From: Nocardia flavorosea NBRC 108225
GTDB taxonomy: Bacteria > Actinomycetota > Actinomycetes > Mycobacteriales > Mycobacteriaceae
Direction: 5' to 3'
NCBI RefSeq assembly: GCF_001613385.1
Contig: NZ_BDCG01000008.1
Span: forward strand, 186,001 to 250,000
DNA length: 64,000 bases
Below, piece after piece: positions 27,565 to 36,316 of the stretch (the stretch's first letter is position 1; each line of letters opens with the position of its first letter). Made by a program: the position numbers and the translations under genes. Under the pieces are notes generated by a model. The model ran no database searches. It was not told the origin of the DNA and saw only the letters and a list, made by a program, of their open reading frames with translations.

Positions 27565-28782
27565 TCAGAGGACGGCACGCACCATCGGCGTCCTACGCAG
27601 CACGAGCGCGGTGGCCACGCTGAGGACGCAGCCCAGCGTGCCCACGACCAGGAACCGCCCGGTTGCCTCGAGTGGCCAGTCCCGCACCAGATATTGCAGG
27701 CCGACGACGATCGGCAGATGCAGGAGGTAGATCGCGAATGTGGCCTGTGCGGCGGAGCGCCGCAGATCACTGGTTCCACGGACCCGATCACGGAAGAAGA
27801 CGAGCAGGCCGAGTGCGTAGCCCACGCAGAGCACGGTCTCGTAGCCGGACCATGCGAACTGGCCCATATCCGTACCGCCCCACGCGAAATAACCCGTGAG
27901 TTCGTCGCGGAATACGAGATACAGGACCGTGAGCGCTACGGCCGCCGCGAACCAGGAGTAGGCCACGCGGGCGGACAGCGTTGTCAGCCAACCGCGCCGG
28001 TAGGCCAGAACTCCGGCTATCACAAAGGGGATGTGCTGAGCGAGATCCGCCGGTTCCGTCTGGATGATCTCGGCGACCGGCACCCACTGATCGACGGGAT
28101 AGCGGATTCGCAGCAGCGCCGTACCGATGGCCACCACGGCCGCGAAAGCGAATACGGCGAGCCCGCCCGCGTGCTCGGGCACCGCGCGAGACTCCGGCAC
28201 CCGGGGGAGGTTGCGTCGTGACCGGACCGCTTCGGCTGCCATCCGCCAAACGAGGTAGGCGAGCGAATACACCAGCAGGTGCTGGATGAACCAGAGGTGC
28301 CCGAACTGCCGGTCCGGCCATATCGGCCCGCTCCAGTTCCTGGGCTCCTCGCCGTTTCCGAGGTAGACGTTCCAGTAGTAGTCGCCGAATCCGATATGCC
28401 CGTAGGGCCGGAACTCGAGGTAGTAGGCGTACATGAGCACCGGGATCACCAGGAAGAAGCCGATCACGATCGGTCCACCGAGTTTCGTAAGCCTCGTCCG
28501 GAGAAATGGGCGGTGTCTGCGCCGGTCCACCGCGGACGGCAGGACATAGGCGGCGATGAGGAAGAAGAGGCTCATCTTGAACGGCGCATTGAGCACGGCG
28601 CAATCCTCGATCCACTGCGCTTTCGGCAGGCTCTCGACATACCACCAGTCCGCCGGACCGTAGGGCTGGGCCGCGTGATGCAGGATGACCAGCACCGATA
28701 GGGCGATCCGGATCGAGTCGAGGTAGTGCAGCCGTTCCGGGGGTGCGCCGACCTCGGGCACCGGCACTGTTCCTGTCCGCAT
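27565..28782 (-). CDS. Acyltransferase-3 family membrane protein
   Basis: A 405-residue integral membrane protein with about ten hydrophobic segments. It has the marks of acyltransferase-3 (OatA/WecH-like) enzymes: Y-L-D-S-I-R near residue 21, V-L-V-I-L-H-H with conserved His, and H-L-W-F-I-Q-H-L-L-V-Y in the centre. These proteins move acetyl or other acyl groups onto sugars, glycopeptides or lipids at the membrane. The ATG at 28782 lies in the centre of a palindrome and only two bases from the predicted transcription start. Operon with the TetR gene downstream. The substrate cannot be told. Confidence 0.88.
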   Translation of the reverse strand: MRTGTVPVPEVGAPPERLHYLDSIRIALSVLVILHHAAQPYGPADWWYVESLPKAQWIEDCAVLNAPFKMSLFFLIAAYVLPSAVDRRRHRPFLRTRLTKLGGPIVIGFFLVIPVLMYAYYLEFRPYGHIGFGDYYWNVYLGNGEEPRNWSGPIWPDRQFGHLWFIQHLLVYSLAYLVWRMAAEAVRSRRNLPRVPESRAVPEHAGGLAVFAFAAVVAIGTALLRIRYPVDQWVPVAEIIQTEPADLAQHIPFVIAGVLAYRRGWLTTLSARVAYSWFAAAVALTVLYLVFRDELTGYFAWGGTDMGQFAWSGYETVLCVGYALGLLVFFRDRVRGTSDLRRSAAQATFAIYLLHLPIVVGLQYLVRDWPLEATGRFLVVGTLGCVLSVATALVLRRTPMVRAVL

Positions 28783-28836
28783 GGACAGGAACACTAGGGC
28801 GCCTCCCTGCTCCTGTCCATCTGGACAGGAGCAGGG
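28768..28836 (-). promoter_or_regulatory. Paired palindromic operators over the acyltransferase-tetR promoter
   Basis: Site 1: TGTTCCTGTCC (28768-28778), loop GCAT, GGACAGGAACA (28783-28793). Site 2: CCCTGCTCCTGTCC (28805-28818), loop ATCT, GGACAGGAGCAGGG (28823-28836). Centres are 40 bases apart, about four helical turns, with the common core TCCTGTCC-N4-GGACAGGA. On the minus strand a -35 TGGACA (28819-28814) and a -10 TAGTGT (28796-28791) stand 17 bases apart. Transcription would start at about 28784-28782, at the ATG. Repressor binding would block the promoter. Confidence 0.75.
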
Positions 28837-29143
28837 ATACGGCAGCCCTCGTTCCGCGGCCAACCCCCTGCCGCCACTGAACCCACGGCCGACGACATGG
28901 GGTCGCGATTCAGAGTCCGCAACCACACCGGCCGCACACCTTGCACGAGGGCGAAGAATGACGATGCGCGCGACGGAGACAGAGGCCGCCGGACGCGGGG
29001 TTGAACCTCTCACCGAATGCCGGGCAGCCGGAGACCAGGGCAGCCTGGATCACGCGCGCAGCCGATGACCTACCGGCCGACGCGATTCCTCGCAGCCCGG
29101 CAACTCGCCCACGGCCGCCGACCTCCGGCGCCGGCCAGCGGTG

Positions 29144-29186
29144 GTCAATTCAGATTGACAATCCGCTGTCGTCAACTTAAGTTGAC
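29144..29186 (+). promoter_or_regulatory. Promoter with two palindromes before the alpha/beta hydrolase
   Basis: Palindromes GTCAATTCAGATTGAC (29144-29159) and GTCAACTTAAGTTGAC (29171-29186) have centres 27 bases apart. A consensus -35 TTGACA (29155-29160) and a -10 TAAGTT (29178-29183) are separated by 17 bases, and the start seven bases later is A29190 of the hydrolase ATG. No ribosome site exists, so the mRNA should be leaderless. The palindromes overlap both promoter boxes, as for a repressor. Confidence 0.7.
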
Positions 29187-29189
29187 TTC

Positions 29190-29981
29190 ATGGCGGATAG
29201 GGAACCCACGAAAATCGCAACACCGAGAATGATCGATACGGGACATCACCTGTTGCGCGCGAGGATCCGCGGCAGCGGCCCGACGGTGATCCTGGAATGC
29301 GGCGGCGCCGGCGAAGGCGTCGAGGGCTGGGGCGAGGAACTCGAGGTCGCGCTGGCCGCACGGGCGACCGTCGTCACCTACGACCGCGCCGGGGTCGGCG
29401 GATCGACCGGAACGCAGGCACGCACGGTCACGGAGATGGCCGAAGATCTGCACCGGCTCGCTGTCGGCCTCGATGCCGAACTACCCGCGGTATTCGTGGG
29501 GTGGTCCTACGGCGGGCTCGTCACGCAAATGTATGCCCTGCGTCATCCAGGGAACGTTGCGGGCCTGGTCTTCGTGGACCCAACCGCGACCCGGGAGCCA
29601 CCGGGCTCGCCCCTCGCCCGAAAGGCATCTTTCGCGCTCGCACCGCTGCTGTTGCGGCTCAGCGCACCGTTCACCGGGAAGAATGCGCGGTCACTGCGCA
29701 ACTTGGCGACGACACTGGACGGTATGCAGAACGCCGTACACGAAGTAGCGCAAGCACGTCGGCACGGGAACTTTCCCGCGGTCCCGCTACGCGTCGTCAC
29801 CGCCGGTAAACGCCCCAGGATGCCGGCGGCACAGCTGGCACACCTCGACGCCGATCACCGGGCCCTGGCCGGGCAATCACCGTACGGGCAAATATCGGTC
29901 GCCGAGCACGCCGGTCACCGGATTCCGATCGAACAACCCACTGCCATCGTCGAAGCGGTCGAGGCCGTCCTCGGACGTTGA
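29190..29981 (+). CDS. Alpha/beta hydrolase
   Basis: A 263-residue alpha/beta-fold hydrolase. The nucleophile elbow is G-W-S-Y-G-G at about 107-112 with Ser as nucleophile; an oxyanion strand (VILECGGAGEG) precedes it, and the catalytic His is probably in AEHAGHRIPIEQP near the C-terminus. No signal peptide, so cytosolic. Substrate unknown. The ATG at 29190 has no ribosome site and coincides with the predicted transcription start, so translation is likely leaderless. It is convergent with the secreted lipase gene, ten bases between stops. Confidence 0.88.
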   Translation: MADREPTKIATPRMIDTGHHLLRARIRGSGPTVILECGGAGEGVEGWGEELEVALAARATVVTYDRAGVGGSTGTQARTVTEMAEDLHRLAVGLDAELPAVFVGWSYGGLVTQMYALRHPGNVAGLVFVDPTATREPPGSPLARKASFALAPLLLRLSAPFTGKNARSLRNLATTLDGMQNAVHEVAQARRHGNFPAVPLRVVTAGKRPRMPAAQLAHLDADHRALAGQSPYGQISVAEHAGHRIPIEQPTAIVEAVEAVLGR

Positions 29982-29991
29982 GAACCGGTCG

Positions 29992-31383
29992 TTACCCGCA
30001 TTCGTCGGGGGCCGGTTCGCCGCGTAGCCGGGCATCGAGCCAGGCGAAGGAACCGGGGAAGCCGGTGCCGAGGCCGGTCACATGCTCACCGGGTTCGCTG
30101 CGGAACACCGAGGGAACGCCGAGCGCGCATTGCTGCCGGTAGAGTTCCCGAGCTCCTTCGATGGGGATCCACAGGTCGTGCGCCGCGTGATAGATGTACA
30201 GCGGCGCCCCGGACTTGTGGTCGCTCAGGTCGGTGCGCGCGAAGATCTCTTCGGCGGTCTCGCTGTCGAGCGGGTTGGCGATGTTCGCGGCCACATCGAT
30301 GGGAATGCCGACAACGCCCATCGGGCCCGCGACTTCCCCGCAGGCGTTCTTGATGGGAGAGGTCGCCGCCCACTGCGCCAGGTTGTTCAGATGCCCGAGA
30401 ATTTCGGGATGTTCACGGGCCATCGCGAGCACGACGACCAGCAGAACCCCGGACGCGAAATTGCCGTTGAATCGGTCGGCGATATCGCGGTTGTCGGTGA
30501 CGAGCCCGCCGGTGCTCACACCGACGACGACATCGGTCAGGTCAGGCGCGTAGTCGTCGAGCAGCATGGCCGTGGCGTAGGAGGCGATCCCGCCGCCGGA
30601 GTATCCGCCGACGGCGACACGGCTGTCGGCGAATTCGGCACCCGGTAGCGACCGGACGGCGCGGATCCCGTCGAGGATGACCTGTCCGGCGACATTGGGT
30701 TCCGCATAGGCCATCCAGGGTCCCTCGTGATCGGGGATCAGGACCGCGTAGCCGCGGCTCAGGGCCGTGGCGGCGGTGGGCGGGAACGCGTCGGTGGCGC
30801 TGCTTCCACTCACGTTACCGCCGCTGAGCAGGCCGTGTGCCAGCACGTAACCGGGTGTACAACGCTTGCCCAGAGAGTTGATCGGCCGGGCGTCGACCAG
30901 GACAGGCCGGGTGCCGGGGCCCGTCCATGCGGTGGGCGGGGTCACCAGTGTTGCCGTGCCATAGGAGGGTTCGCCGTTCGCGGAGGTCGAACGGTATTTC
31001 AGCAACTGTGCGCGGCCGACGGGCGCGCCGATCACCTCGCCTGCCGTGGCGGTCACATCGCGCTGCTCGAGGATAGCGCCGGGTCGCGAATCACCCAACC
31101 CCTCCGGCCATGTATCGAAGAGCGAATCACCGGTCGGCGAGGACTGCACCGCGCGCCACAGCGCTGCGAGTTCGGGGGACATATCGGCGTGCGGCGGCGC
31201 GGCGGCCGGCGGTATGGGCGGTGCGGGTATCACCTCATCGATCTGTTCCTGCAGCTCCGACGGTGCCGCCGGCTCGGCAGCGGCATAATGCTGTCCGGTC
31301 AGCAGCAGGCAACCGATCGTGCTCGTGATCATCAGCATGCGTAACGACCGTCCGCGAGAGAGCCGCGCATGTCGATTGTTCAT
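29992..31383 (-). CDS. Secreted lipase, LIP family (paralogue 1)
   Basis: A 463-residue secreted esterase. The N-terminus has a twin set of arginines and a hydrophobic core (MLMITSTIGCLLLTG) ending in YAAAEPA, a likely signal peptide cut. The body is a secretory lipase (LIP, PF03583-like) domain: the GYSGGG nucleophile elbow at about 265, ALSRGYAVLIPDHEGP before it, and a C-terminal catalytic His in GEHVTG. Such enzymes cleave triacylglycerols or other esters outside the cell. A close paralogue runs divergently at 31663, so the pair probably arose by inverted duplication. The start at 31383 is the only one giving a signal peptide. Confidence 0.88.
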   Translation of the reverse strand: MNNRHARLSRGRSLRMLMITSTIGCLLLTGQHYAAAEPAAPSELQEQIDEVIPAPPIPPAAAPPHADMSPELAALWRAVQSSPTGDSLFDTWPEGLGDSRPGAILEQRDVTATAGEVIGAPVGRAQLLKYRSTSANGEPSYGTATLVTPPTAWTGPGTRPVLVDARPINSLGKRCTPGYVLAHGLLSGGNVSGSSATDAFPPTAATALSRGYAVLIPDHEGPWMAYAEPNVAGQVILDGIRAVRSLPGAEFADSRVAVGGYSGGGIASYATAMLLDDYAPDLTDVVVGVSTGGLVTDNRDIADRFNGNFASGVLLVVVLAMAREHPEILGHLNNLAQWAATSPIKNACGEVAGPMGVVGIPIDVAANIANPLDSETAEEIFARTDLSDHKSGAPLYIYHAAHDLWIPIEGARELYRQQCALGVPSVFRSEPGEHVTGLGTGFPGSFAWLDARLRGEPAPDECG

Positions 31384-31662
31384 TGCACATCCTTCTGCGA
31401 TCGGTGAACAGGTCCGCGACAACAGGCCTTTCGGGCAGCCTTGTTGATCGATGCCGACTCGTCGCCGAACGCTGTGACGCATGTGCGTTTCGAGCAGCGC
31501 AGCTATTCTACTGATCTTGGTCCGGTCGGCACCGTGGCGAAAACCACAGGCCGCACGGATGATTCACTGTGAGATTGCACCGATCTCGTGCCCCGGATTG
31601 CGGGCCGCCGGACGCGGCTGCCGATACTGGTGCGAGTGTGGTGAACAGAGGGTGAGGTACGC

Positions 31663-32997
31663 GTGAAATCGCTGCTGGCGATCATGGTTACGGTGCTTGT
31701 CGGGTGTGCGTCGCTGGGCGGGCACGCCCACGCGGATCCACCGACAGAGCCGGTAGGGCCGAATCCGTCACCCATGCAGGAGTGGATCGACAACACGATC
31801 CCGGCTCCACCACAATTCACGGGTGACGAACCCGACGAAGCGCTGTGGCGCGGGGTTCTGCCGTCGGCGGTCGACGACCCGATCTTCGACACCTGGCCCG
31901 CCGACCTCGCTGAACTGGCTCCCGGCCAGATCATCGAAACGCGTGACATCACGGCAACTGCCGCCCTGCGCATGGCGACCCCCATCGCGCGGGCAACATT
32001 GTTGAAGTTCCGCTCCACCTCCGCCACGGGTGGTCCTTCTTTCGGTACCGCGACATTGATCGTGCCGGCGGCCGAATGGGCCGGCCCCGGACCGCGCCCG
32101 GTGGAGGTGAACGCGATGCCGATCAATTCACTCGGCACGCACTGCACCCCCGGCTTCCAGTTGTCGCACGACCTGCTGGATCGGCCCAACGGCGATTTTC
32201 CGGTCTTCCTCCCGTCGGTGTGGTTGGCACTGAGCAAGGGGTACGCGGTCCTCATGCCCGACCACGAGGGTCCGTTGATGGCCTACGCCGAGCCCAATAT
32301 CGCCGGGCACGTGATGCTCGATTCGATTCGCGCGGTCCGCGCCCACGAACCGGCCGAATTCGGGGACAGCCGCTACGTGGCCGTCGGCTATTCCGGCGGC
32401 GCGATCGCCGCCTACGCGACGGCGATGCTGCTCGACGAGTACGCGCCGGACCTGGCGGATTCGCTGGTGGGTGCGGCGGCAGGTGGCCTGGTCACCGATA
32501 ATGCGAACGTCGCCCACCAGTTCAACGGCAATATCTCGTCCGGGATCCTCTTGACAGTGGCGCTGGCCGTCTCGCGGGAACGTCCCGAAATCCTGCAGCA
32601 CATGAACCATCTCGGGCAATGGGTCGCCTCCTCACCGCTGCGTGATATCTGCGGTGACACCTCCGGACCGCTCGGTGTGGTCGGCATTCCGATCGATGTC
32701 GCGGCGAATACCGCGAATGCACTCGACACCCCGTTCGCCGTGAAGGTATTCGAGCAGCTGGACCTGACAGACCGGACATCGACCGTACCGCTGTTCATCT
32801 ACCACGGCTTGCACGATCCGTGGATTCCGCTCGACGACGCCCAGCGCATGTATCGCCAACAATGCGACCGTGGTGTTCCCGGCGTCTTCCGCGTCGTGGG
32901 CGGCGAGCATCTGCTCGGATACGTGAGTGGTTATCCCGAACTCAGTGGCTGGATCGACGCGCGGCTGCATGGCGAAGCCGCACCGAACGAATGCTGA
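31663..32997 (+). CDS. Secreted lipase, LIP family (paralogue 2)
   Basis: A 444-residue paralogue of the gene at 29992-31383, with the same order of motifs: LSKGYAVLMPDHEGPLMAYA, GYSGGAIAAYATAMLLDEY, and the final GEHLLGY with the catalytic His. The N-terminus reads MKSLLAIMVTVLVGCASLGG; L-V-G-C fits a lipobox with Cys at 15, so this copy may be a lipoprotein while the other is freely secreted. The GTG at 31663 is preceded by GTGAGG. The 279-base gap between the two genes must hold both promoters. Confidence 0.87.
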   Translation: MKSLLAIMVTVLVGCASLGGHAHADPPTEPVGPNPSPMQEWIDNTIPAPPQFTGDEPDEALWRGVLPSAVDDPIFDTWPADLAELAPGQIIETRDITATAALRMATPIARATLLKFRSTSATGGPSFGTATLIVPAAEWAGPGPRPVEVNAMPINSLGTHCTPGFQLSHDLLDRPNGDFPVFLPSVWLALSKGYAVLMPDHEGPLMAYAEPNIAGHVMLDSIRAVRAHEPAEFGDSRYVAVGYSGGAIAAYATAMLLDEYAPDLADSLVGAAAGGLVTDNANVAHQFNGNISSGILLTVALAVSRERPEILQHMNHLGQWVASSPLRDICGDTSGPLGVVGIPIDVAANTANALDTPFAVKVFEQLDLTDRTSTVPLFIYHGLHDPWIPLDDAQRMYRQQCDRGVPGVFRVVGGEHLLGYVSGYPELSGWIDARLHGEAAPNEC

Positions 32998-33110
32998 ACG
33001 GCCGACATGAGTTCGTTGTCCAGCCACGATCATGACGGCGAACGAGACCTTACAATAGTTTGAGCCGCTACTGCTGACATTCCATCTCGGATCGCACCTA
33101 CTGTTGTCGA

Positions 33111-33728
33111 GTGAGTGATGCACCGGGCTGGGCTGCGATGGATACCAGCCTTCGAAAACTGTACGGAAGTGCCGAGCCGTTTCATCTCGGGACGAAGCAC
33201 CCGTGGGCGCTGGGCGGACCGGACCCGCTCGACGGAATCAGCATCTACCAGCATGGTGGCCCACTGCCCCACTGGCATTACATCAGTTACGGTATGTCCG
33301 AACTGTATGAGAAAAGTTCACCGGATCCCGAAACCTCCGGCTGGGGATTCGAATTCACCTTCCGACTGGTTCGCCGGCCGAACGTGTCACAGCCGCCGAT
33401 GTGGCCCGCCGCACTTCTGCAACAACTCGGGCGCTACGTGTTCGACTCCGGGAAACGGTTCAAACCCGGCCACACCATGAGAGCCGGTGCAGCGCTGGCT
33501 ACCGACCGCCCGGACAGCGCGATTCGCGCCATGGCCTTCACCATCGACTCCGAACTCGGTCGAATCGCCACGCCCCACGGTGATCTGCAATTCCTCCAGA
33601 TCGTCGGGCTCACCGATGAGGAGTACCGAGCAGCGCTCGGCGGAAACTGTTCCGCGGTCCTCGACCACCTCGCCGGCTATCTTCCCCTGCACGTCACCGA
33701 TGTCGACCGTGGACCGCTCGCCGGCTGA
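33111..33728 (+). CDS. Suppressor-of-fused (SUFU) domain protein
   Basis: A 205-residue protein with a bacterial SUFU domain. The signature DPLDGISIYQ at about 38-47 is followed by PHWHYISYGMSELYEK and SGWGFEFTFRL. In bacteria SUFU proteins are mainly known as immunity proteins of polymorphic toxin systems. No signal peptide. Here no intact toxin gene lies beside it; the next genes are an unknown 387-residue protein and a decayed gene. An orphan immunity gene is therefore possible. GTG start at 33111; a TACAAT box lies 55 bases upstream. Confidence 0.85.
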   Translation: MSDAPGWAAMDTSLRKLYGSAEPFHLGTKHPWALGGPDPLDGISIYQHGGPLPHWHYISYGMSELYEKSSPDPETSGWGFEFTFRLVRRPNVSQPPMWPAALLQQLGRYVFDSGKRFKPGHTMRAGAALATDRPDSAIRAMAFTIDSELGRIATPHGDLQFLQIVGLTDEEYRAALGGNCSAVLDHLAGYLPLHVTDVDRGPLAG

Positions 33729-33812
33729 AGCAAGTTCGGCAAGGTAGCAGACGGGCAACCACAAGGCACAGCACCCGCTGCCATGCGATATGGCAGGCAA
33801 CAGGAGAACGGC

Positions 33813-34976
33813 ATGACCGACATCGTTACGGCGGCGCGTGAACTGACTCGAGTCGTCGATGGAGCCGATTGGGAGCTGACCCGAGTTCGTGATGCCCAGG
33901 ACACCCTGTATGCCGCTCTCGACGCCGCTGACGGCGATATGGATGAGGCATTCACAATCTTGCTCGATCGCCTGTCCCGATCCTGTGTCGACGACGGCGA
34001 CGGTGTTGCCTATGTGGCGATCACCGCAGGAGCACTCGTCGAAGCCGGTGCCTCCGCTCGTCGGCTCGGCGATGTACTCCTGCCGAAGCTGGTACCTGTG
34101 CTGCACGCGGCTCGCCGTTACGCCGATTGGTGCCTGGGGCAGCTGCCGCCCAGCACCGACAGCAGCGAGAAGAACGAGGAAGATATCGAGATAGCAATGG
34201 CCGACGCCGCGCTACACATAGACGGCCGACCCATTCCTCGTGATCTCTTCCGGGCTGGGCGGGCGGATGATCGGCCGGGCGCAACAAGTCTCTACTTTCT
34301 GCGCAAGTGGGTACTCCCCACCGTGGCGGCATTGACCCGCGATCGAACCTCGCTCCAGCGGGCGATCGCTGATCAGGAGCTCGTCGCTGCCACCCGTGCC
34401 GTCGCCGAAGCCGACGCATACTGGCTGGATGTGCTGCTCGGCGTGGAGCTCGGCCAAACGTGGATGGTCCTGTGCCCGATGGAGGGCCGTGCTTTCTGGG
34501 TCGAGGTCGACGGCATTGCCGACAACTTCACTCTGCATGTCCTGCTGGCCGATGCGCTGGGCCGATTCGGCATACCGACGGCAGCCAACCCTCCTGAGCT
34601 CTTCGACTACCTGCGCGGCAGAGTGGACCAGTGCCCACGCAATCACATCATCGGATCGTTCACAATGTACGACTTTCGGGCAGCCTCCTGCGATGTGGCC
34701 GAGCCGATGAAGGTCGTAAACGAGTATTACGTGTGGGGCGAAGGGAATCCCCGGGACGTACCGCGTTTCGAGGGATTCCGGACCCTGGTGGTCGGACCGC
34801 CCTGGGCCAAGGCAATTTTGGGTTCGGAGCGAACATTCCGGGCTCTGCCCACCGATGTGAAGGTCATCAAGGAGCTCACGCCGGAAGAGACTCGAACGAT
34901 CTTCGCCCGAGCTGCCAGTGCCCTTCCGAGCGCAGCGTCGAGTAACAAAGAACACGCTTGGCCAGGAGAGGCGTAA
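33813..34976 (+). CDS. Hypothetical protein of 387 residues
   Basis: A soluble, Ala- and Asp-rich protein. The ATG at 33813 is chosen because AGGAG lies six bases upstream; a longer reading from 33783 lacks a site. The N-terminal half is helical (ELTRVVDGADWELTRVRDAQ), the C-terminal half mixed, with WMVLCPMEGRAFWVEVDGI and GSFTMYDFRAASCDVAEPM. No family is recognised. It follows the SUFU gene by 84 bases in the same direction and may belong to the same accessory cassette. Codon use is ordinary for the window. Confidence 0.65.
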   Translation: MTDIVTAARELTRVVDGADWELTRVRDAQDTLYAALDAADGDMDEAFTILLDRLSRSCVDDGDGVAYVAITAGALVEAGASARRLGDVLLPKLVPVLHAARRYADWCLGQLPPSTDSSEKNEEDIEIAMADAALHIDGRPIPRDLFRAGRADDRPGATSLYFLRKWVLPTVAALTRDRTSLQRAIADQELVAATRAVAEADAYWLDVLLGVELGQTWMVLCPMEGRAFWVEVDGIADNFTLHVLLADALGRFGIPTAANPPELFDYLRGRVDQCPRNHIIGSFTMYDFRAASCDVAEPMKVVNEYYVWGEGNPRDVPRFEGFRTLVVGPPWAKAILGSERTFRALPTDVKVIKELTPEETRTIFARAASALPSAASSNKEHAWPGEA

Positions 34977-35208
34977 TCTGCCCGGACCGGCCGAGCCCCG
35001 ACATCGACGTCAATAGCCCGCAAAAGACGGCTCCAGGCCGTGCACAAAACGATCTGCACCTTGCGCTCATGCCACCCCTGGCTCCGCACGAACCTCTAGC
35101 ACGGCACCATCGACCTCCGCGCCGAGTACTGCGAGCTGTTCGACAACATAAACGAACAGAGGTAGAGGTTGCGAAGCACTCGACAACATCCGGCCCATCC
35201 AAGACTTC

Positions 35209-35738
35209 ATGTGCGTCAACGGCCTGGGCGGCAGTGGGCTGATTACTAGCCACATCGGTGCAGGTCTCGACGGCGAGGCCTGCACCTGCGCAGCCTCGGC
35301 GACCCTGCCCGGATACGTCACCAGTATCGGAAAAGAACTCCCCCGGAGGGCGCGACCATCACCCCGGGCGGTGTGCCGTGGGACTCCGATGAAGAAGCTA
35401 TCGAGAATTTTCCAGAGCCGTGTCGACCAGCTGGATGCACTCGATCGAGACCGGCGGACTCGACTACACGGATCCGCAGCGGGGTGAGTTCGATGGCGAC
35501 TGGGACCAGAGCTTCTACTACGCGGCCGCCGGACACCAGCTATACGGTCAACGCCATCGGCCGCAAGGGCGACTTGATCGTCTACGCATTTATCCGACAC
35601 CTCGACGACTTCGGCGCCGAATCGCGGGAAGGTATTCCCGCCTACCGTTTCAACGACGAACAGCTCGTCGACTGGGTGCTCAATGGGTACATGCCGCAGA
35701 CCCATGCCGACCTCCTCGCCAAGAAAGACGCGGCCTAA
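35209..35738 (+). pseudogene. Decayed gene with at least four frameshifts
   Basis: Plausible protein pieces follow one another on the plus strand but in changing frames: SHIGAGLDGEACTCAASATL up to about 35345, VPWDSDEEAIENF to about 35410, SRVDQLDAL to about 35445, ETGGLDYTDPQRGEFDGDWD to about 35535, then SYTVNAIGRKGDLIVYAFIR and later DEQLVDWVLNGYMPQTHADL to a TAA at 35738. No single frame is complete. The family is unknown. Remains at 35100-35160 (LRAEYCELFDNINEQ) may belong to it or to a second fragment. Confidence 0.6.
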
Positions 35739-35872
35739 GGATTGCGCGGTCAACTACCCGACCGACAGTGTGATTGCCGTGCTGTGACGGTGGATCAGCC
35801 CATGTGGTCATCTGCCCTACCGACGCCGACGTCGCACGACCCGGCACGACCGCGACCTTTTACCGTGGTCGG

Positions 35873-36271
35873 GTGATCAGAACCGCCGCACTGGCCCATA
35901 TTCGTGACCGTCGACTGATCCAGACCCGTTCGGTCGGAAAATCCGTCTTCTACATGGCAGGCGGGAAAATCGACACCGGAGAGACAGCGCTACAGGCGCT
36001 GCACCGGGAGATCCGGGAGGAGCTGGGTGTCGGGGTCGCCGAGGTCAGCGAACTGGGGGTTTTCCGGGCAGAGGCGTACGGCCACGCGAGCGGAACCCGG
36101 TTGCATATGACCTGTTTCCTCGCCGAGGTCACCGGCGAGCCGAAACCCACCGGGGAGATCGCGGAATTCCGGTATTTCACCGGTGCCGAGTACGCGGCCA
36201 TGCCCGAGGTCGCGCCGGGGTCACTGATGGTGTTCCGGCACCTGCACCGGCTCGGACTGCTCGATTGGTAG
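35873..36271 (+). CDS. NUDIX hydrolase
   Basis: A 132-residue NUDIX enzyme, from a GTG at 35873. The nudix box runs GGKIDTGETALQALHREIRE then ELG, matching GX5EX7REUXEEXGU with all metal-binding Glu residues. Such small members hydrolyse nucleoside diphosphates linked to another group, often damaged nucleotides; the substrate is not clear. A strong terminator hairpin starts two bases after the stop codon. It opens the core block that follows the accessory region. Confidence 0.9.
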   Translation: MIRTAALAHIRDRRLIQTRSVGKSVFYMAGGKIDTGETALQALHREIREELGVGVAEVSELGVFRAEAYGHASGTRLHMTCFLAEVTGEPKPTGEIAEFRYFTGAEYAAMPEVAPGSLMVFRHLHRLGLLDW

Positions 36272-36272
36272 C

Positions 36273-36310
36273 CGGCCCCGAGCCGGCGTGAACTCGCCGG
36301 CTCGGGGCCG
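36273..36310. terminator. Strong bidirectional hairpin after the nudix gene
   Basis: Perfect 16-base arms CGGCCCCGAGCCGGCG and CGCCGGCTCGGGGCCG with a six-base loop, between the convergent nudix gene and the small membrane protein gene whose stop is at 36317. Confidence 0.8.
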
Positions 36311-36316
36311 AGGTAG

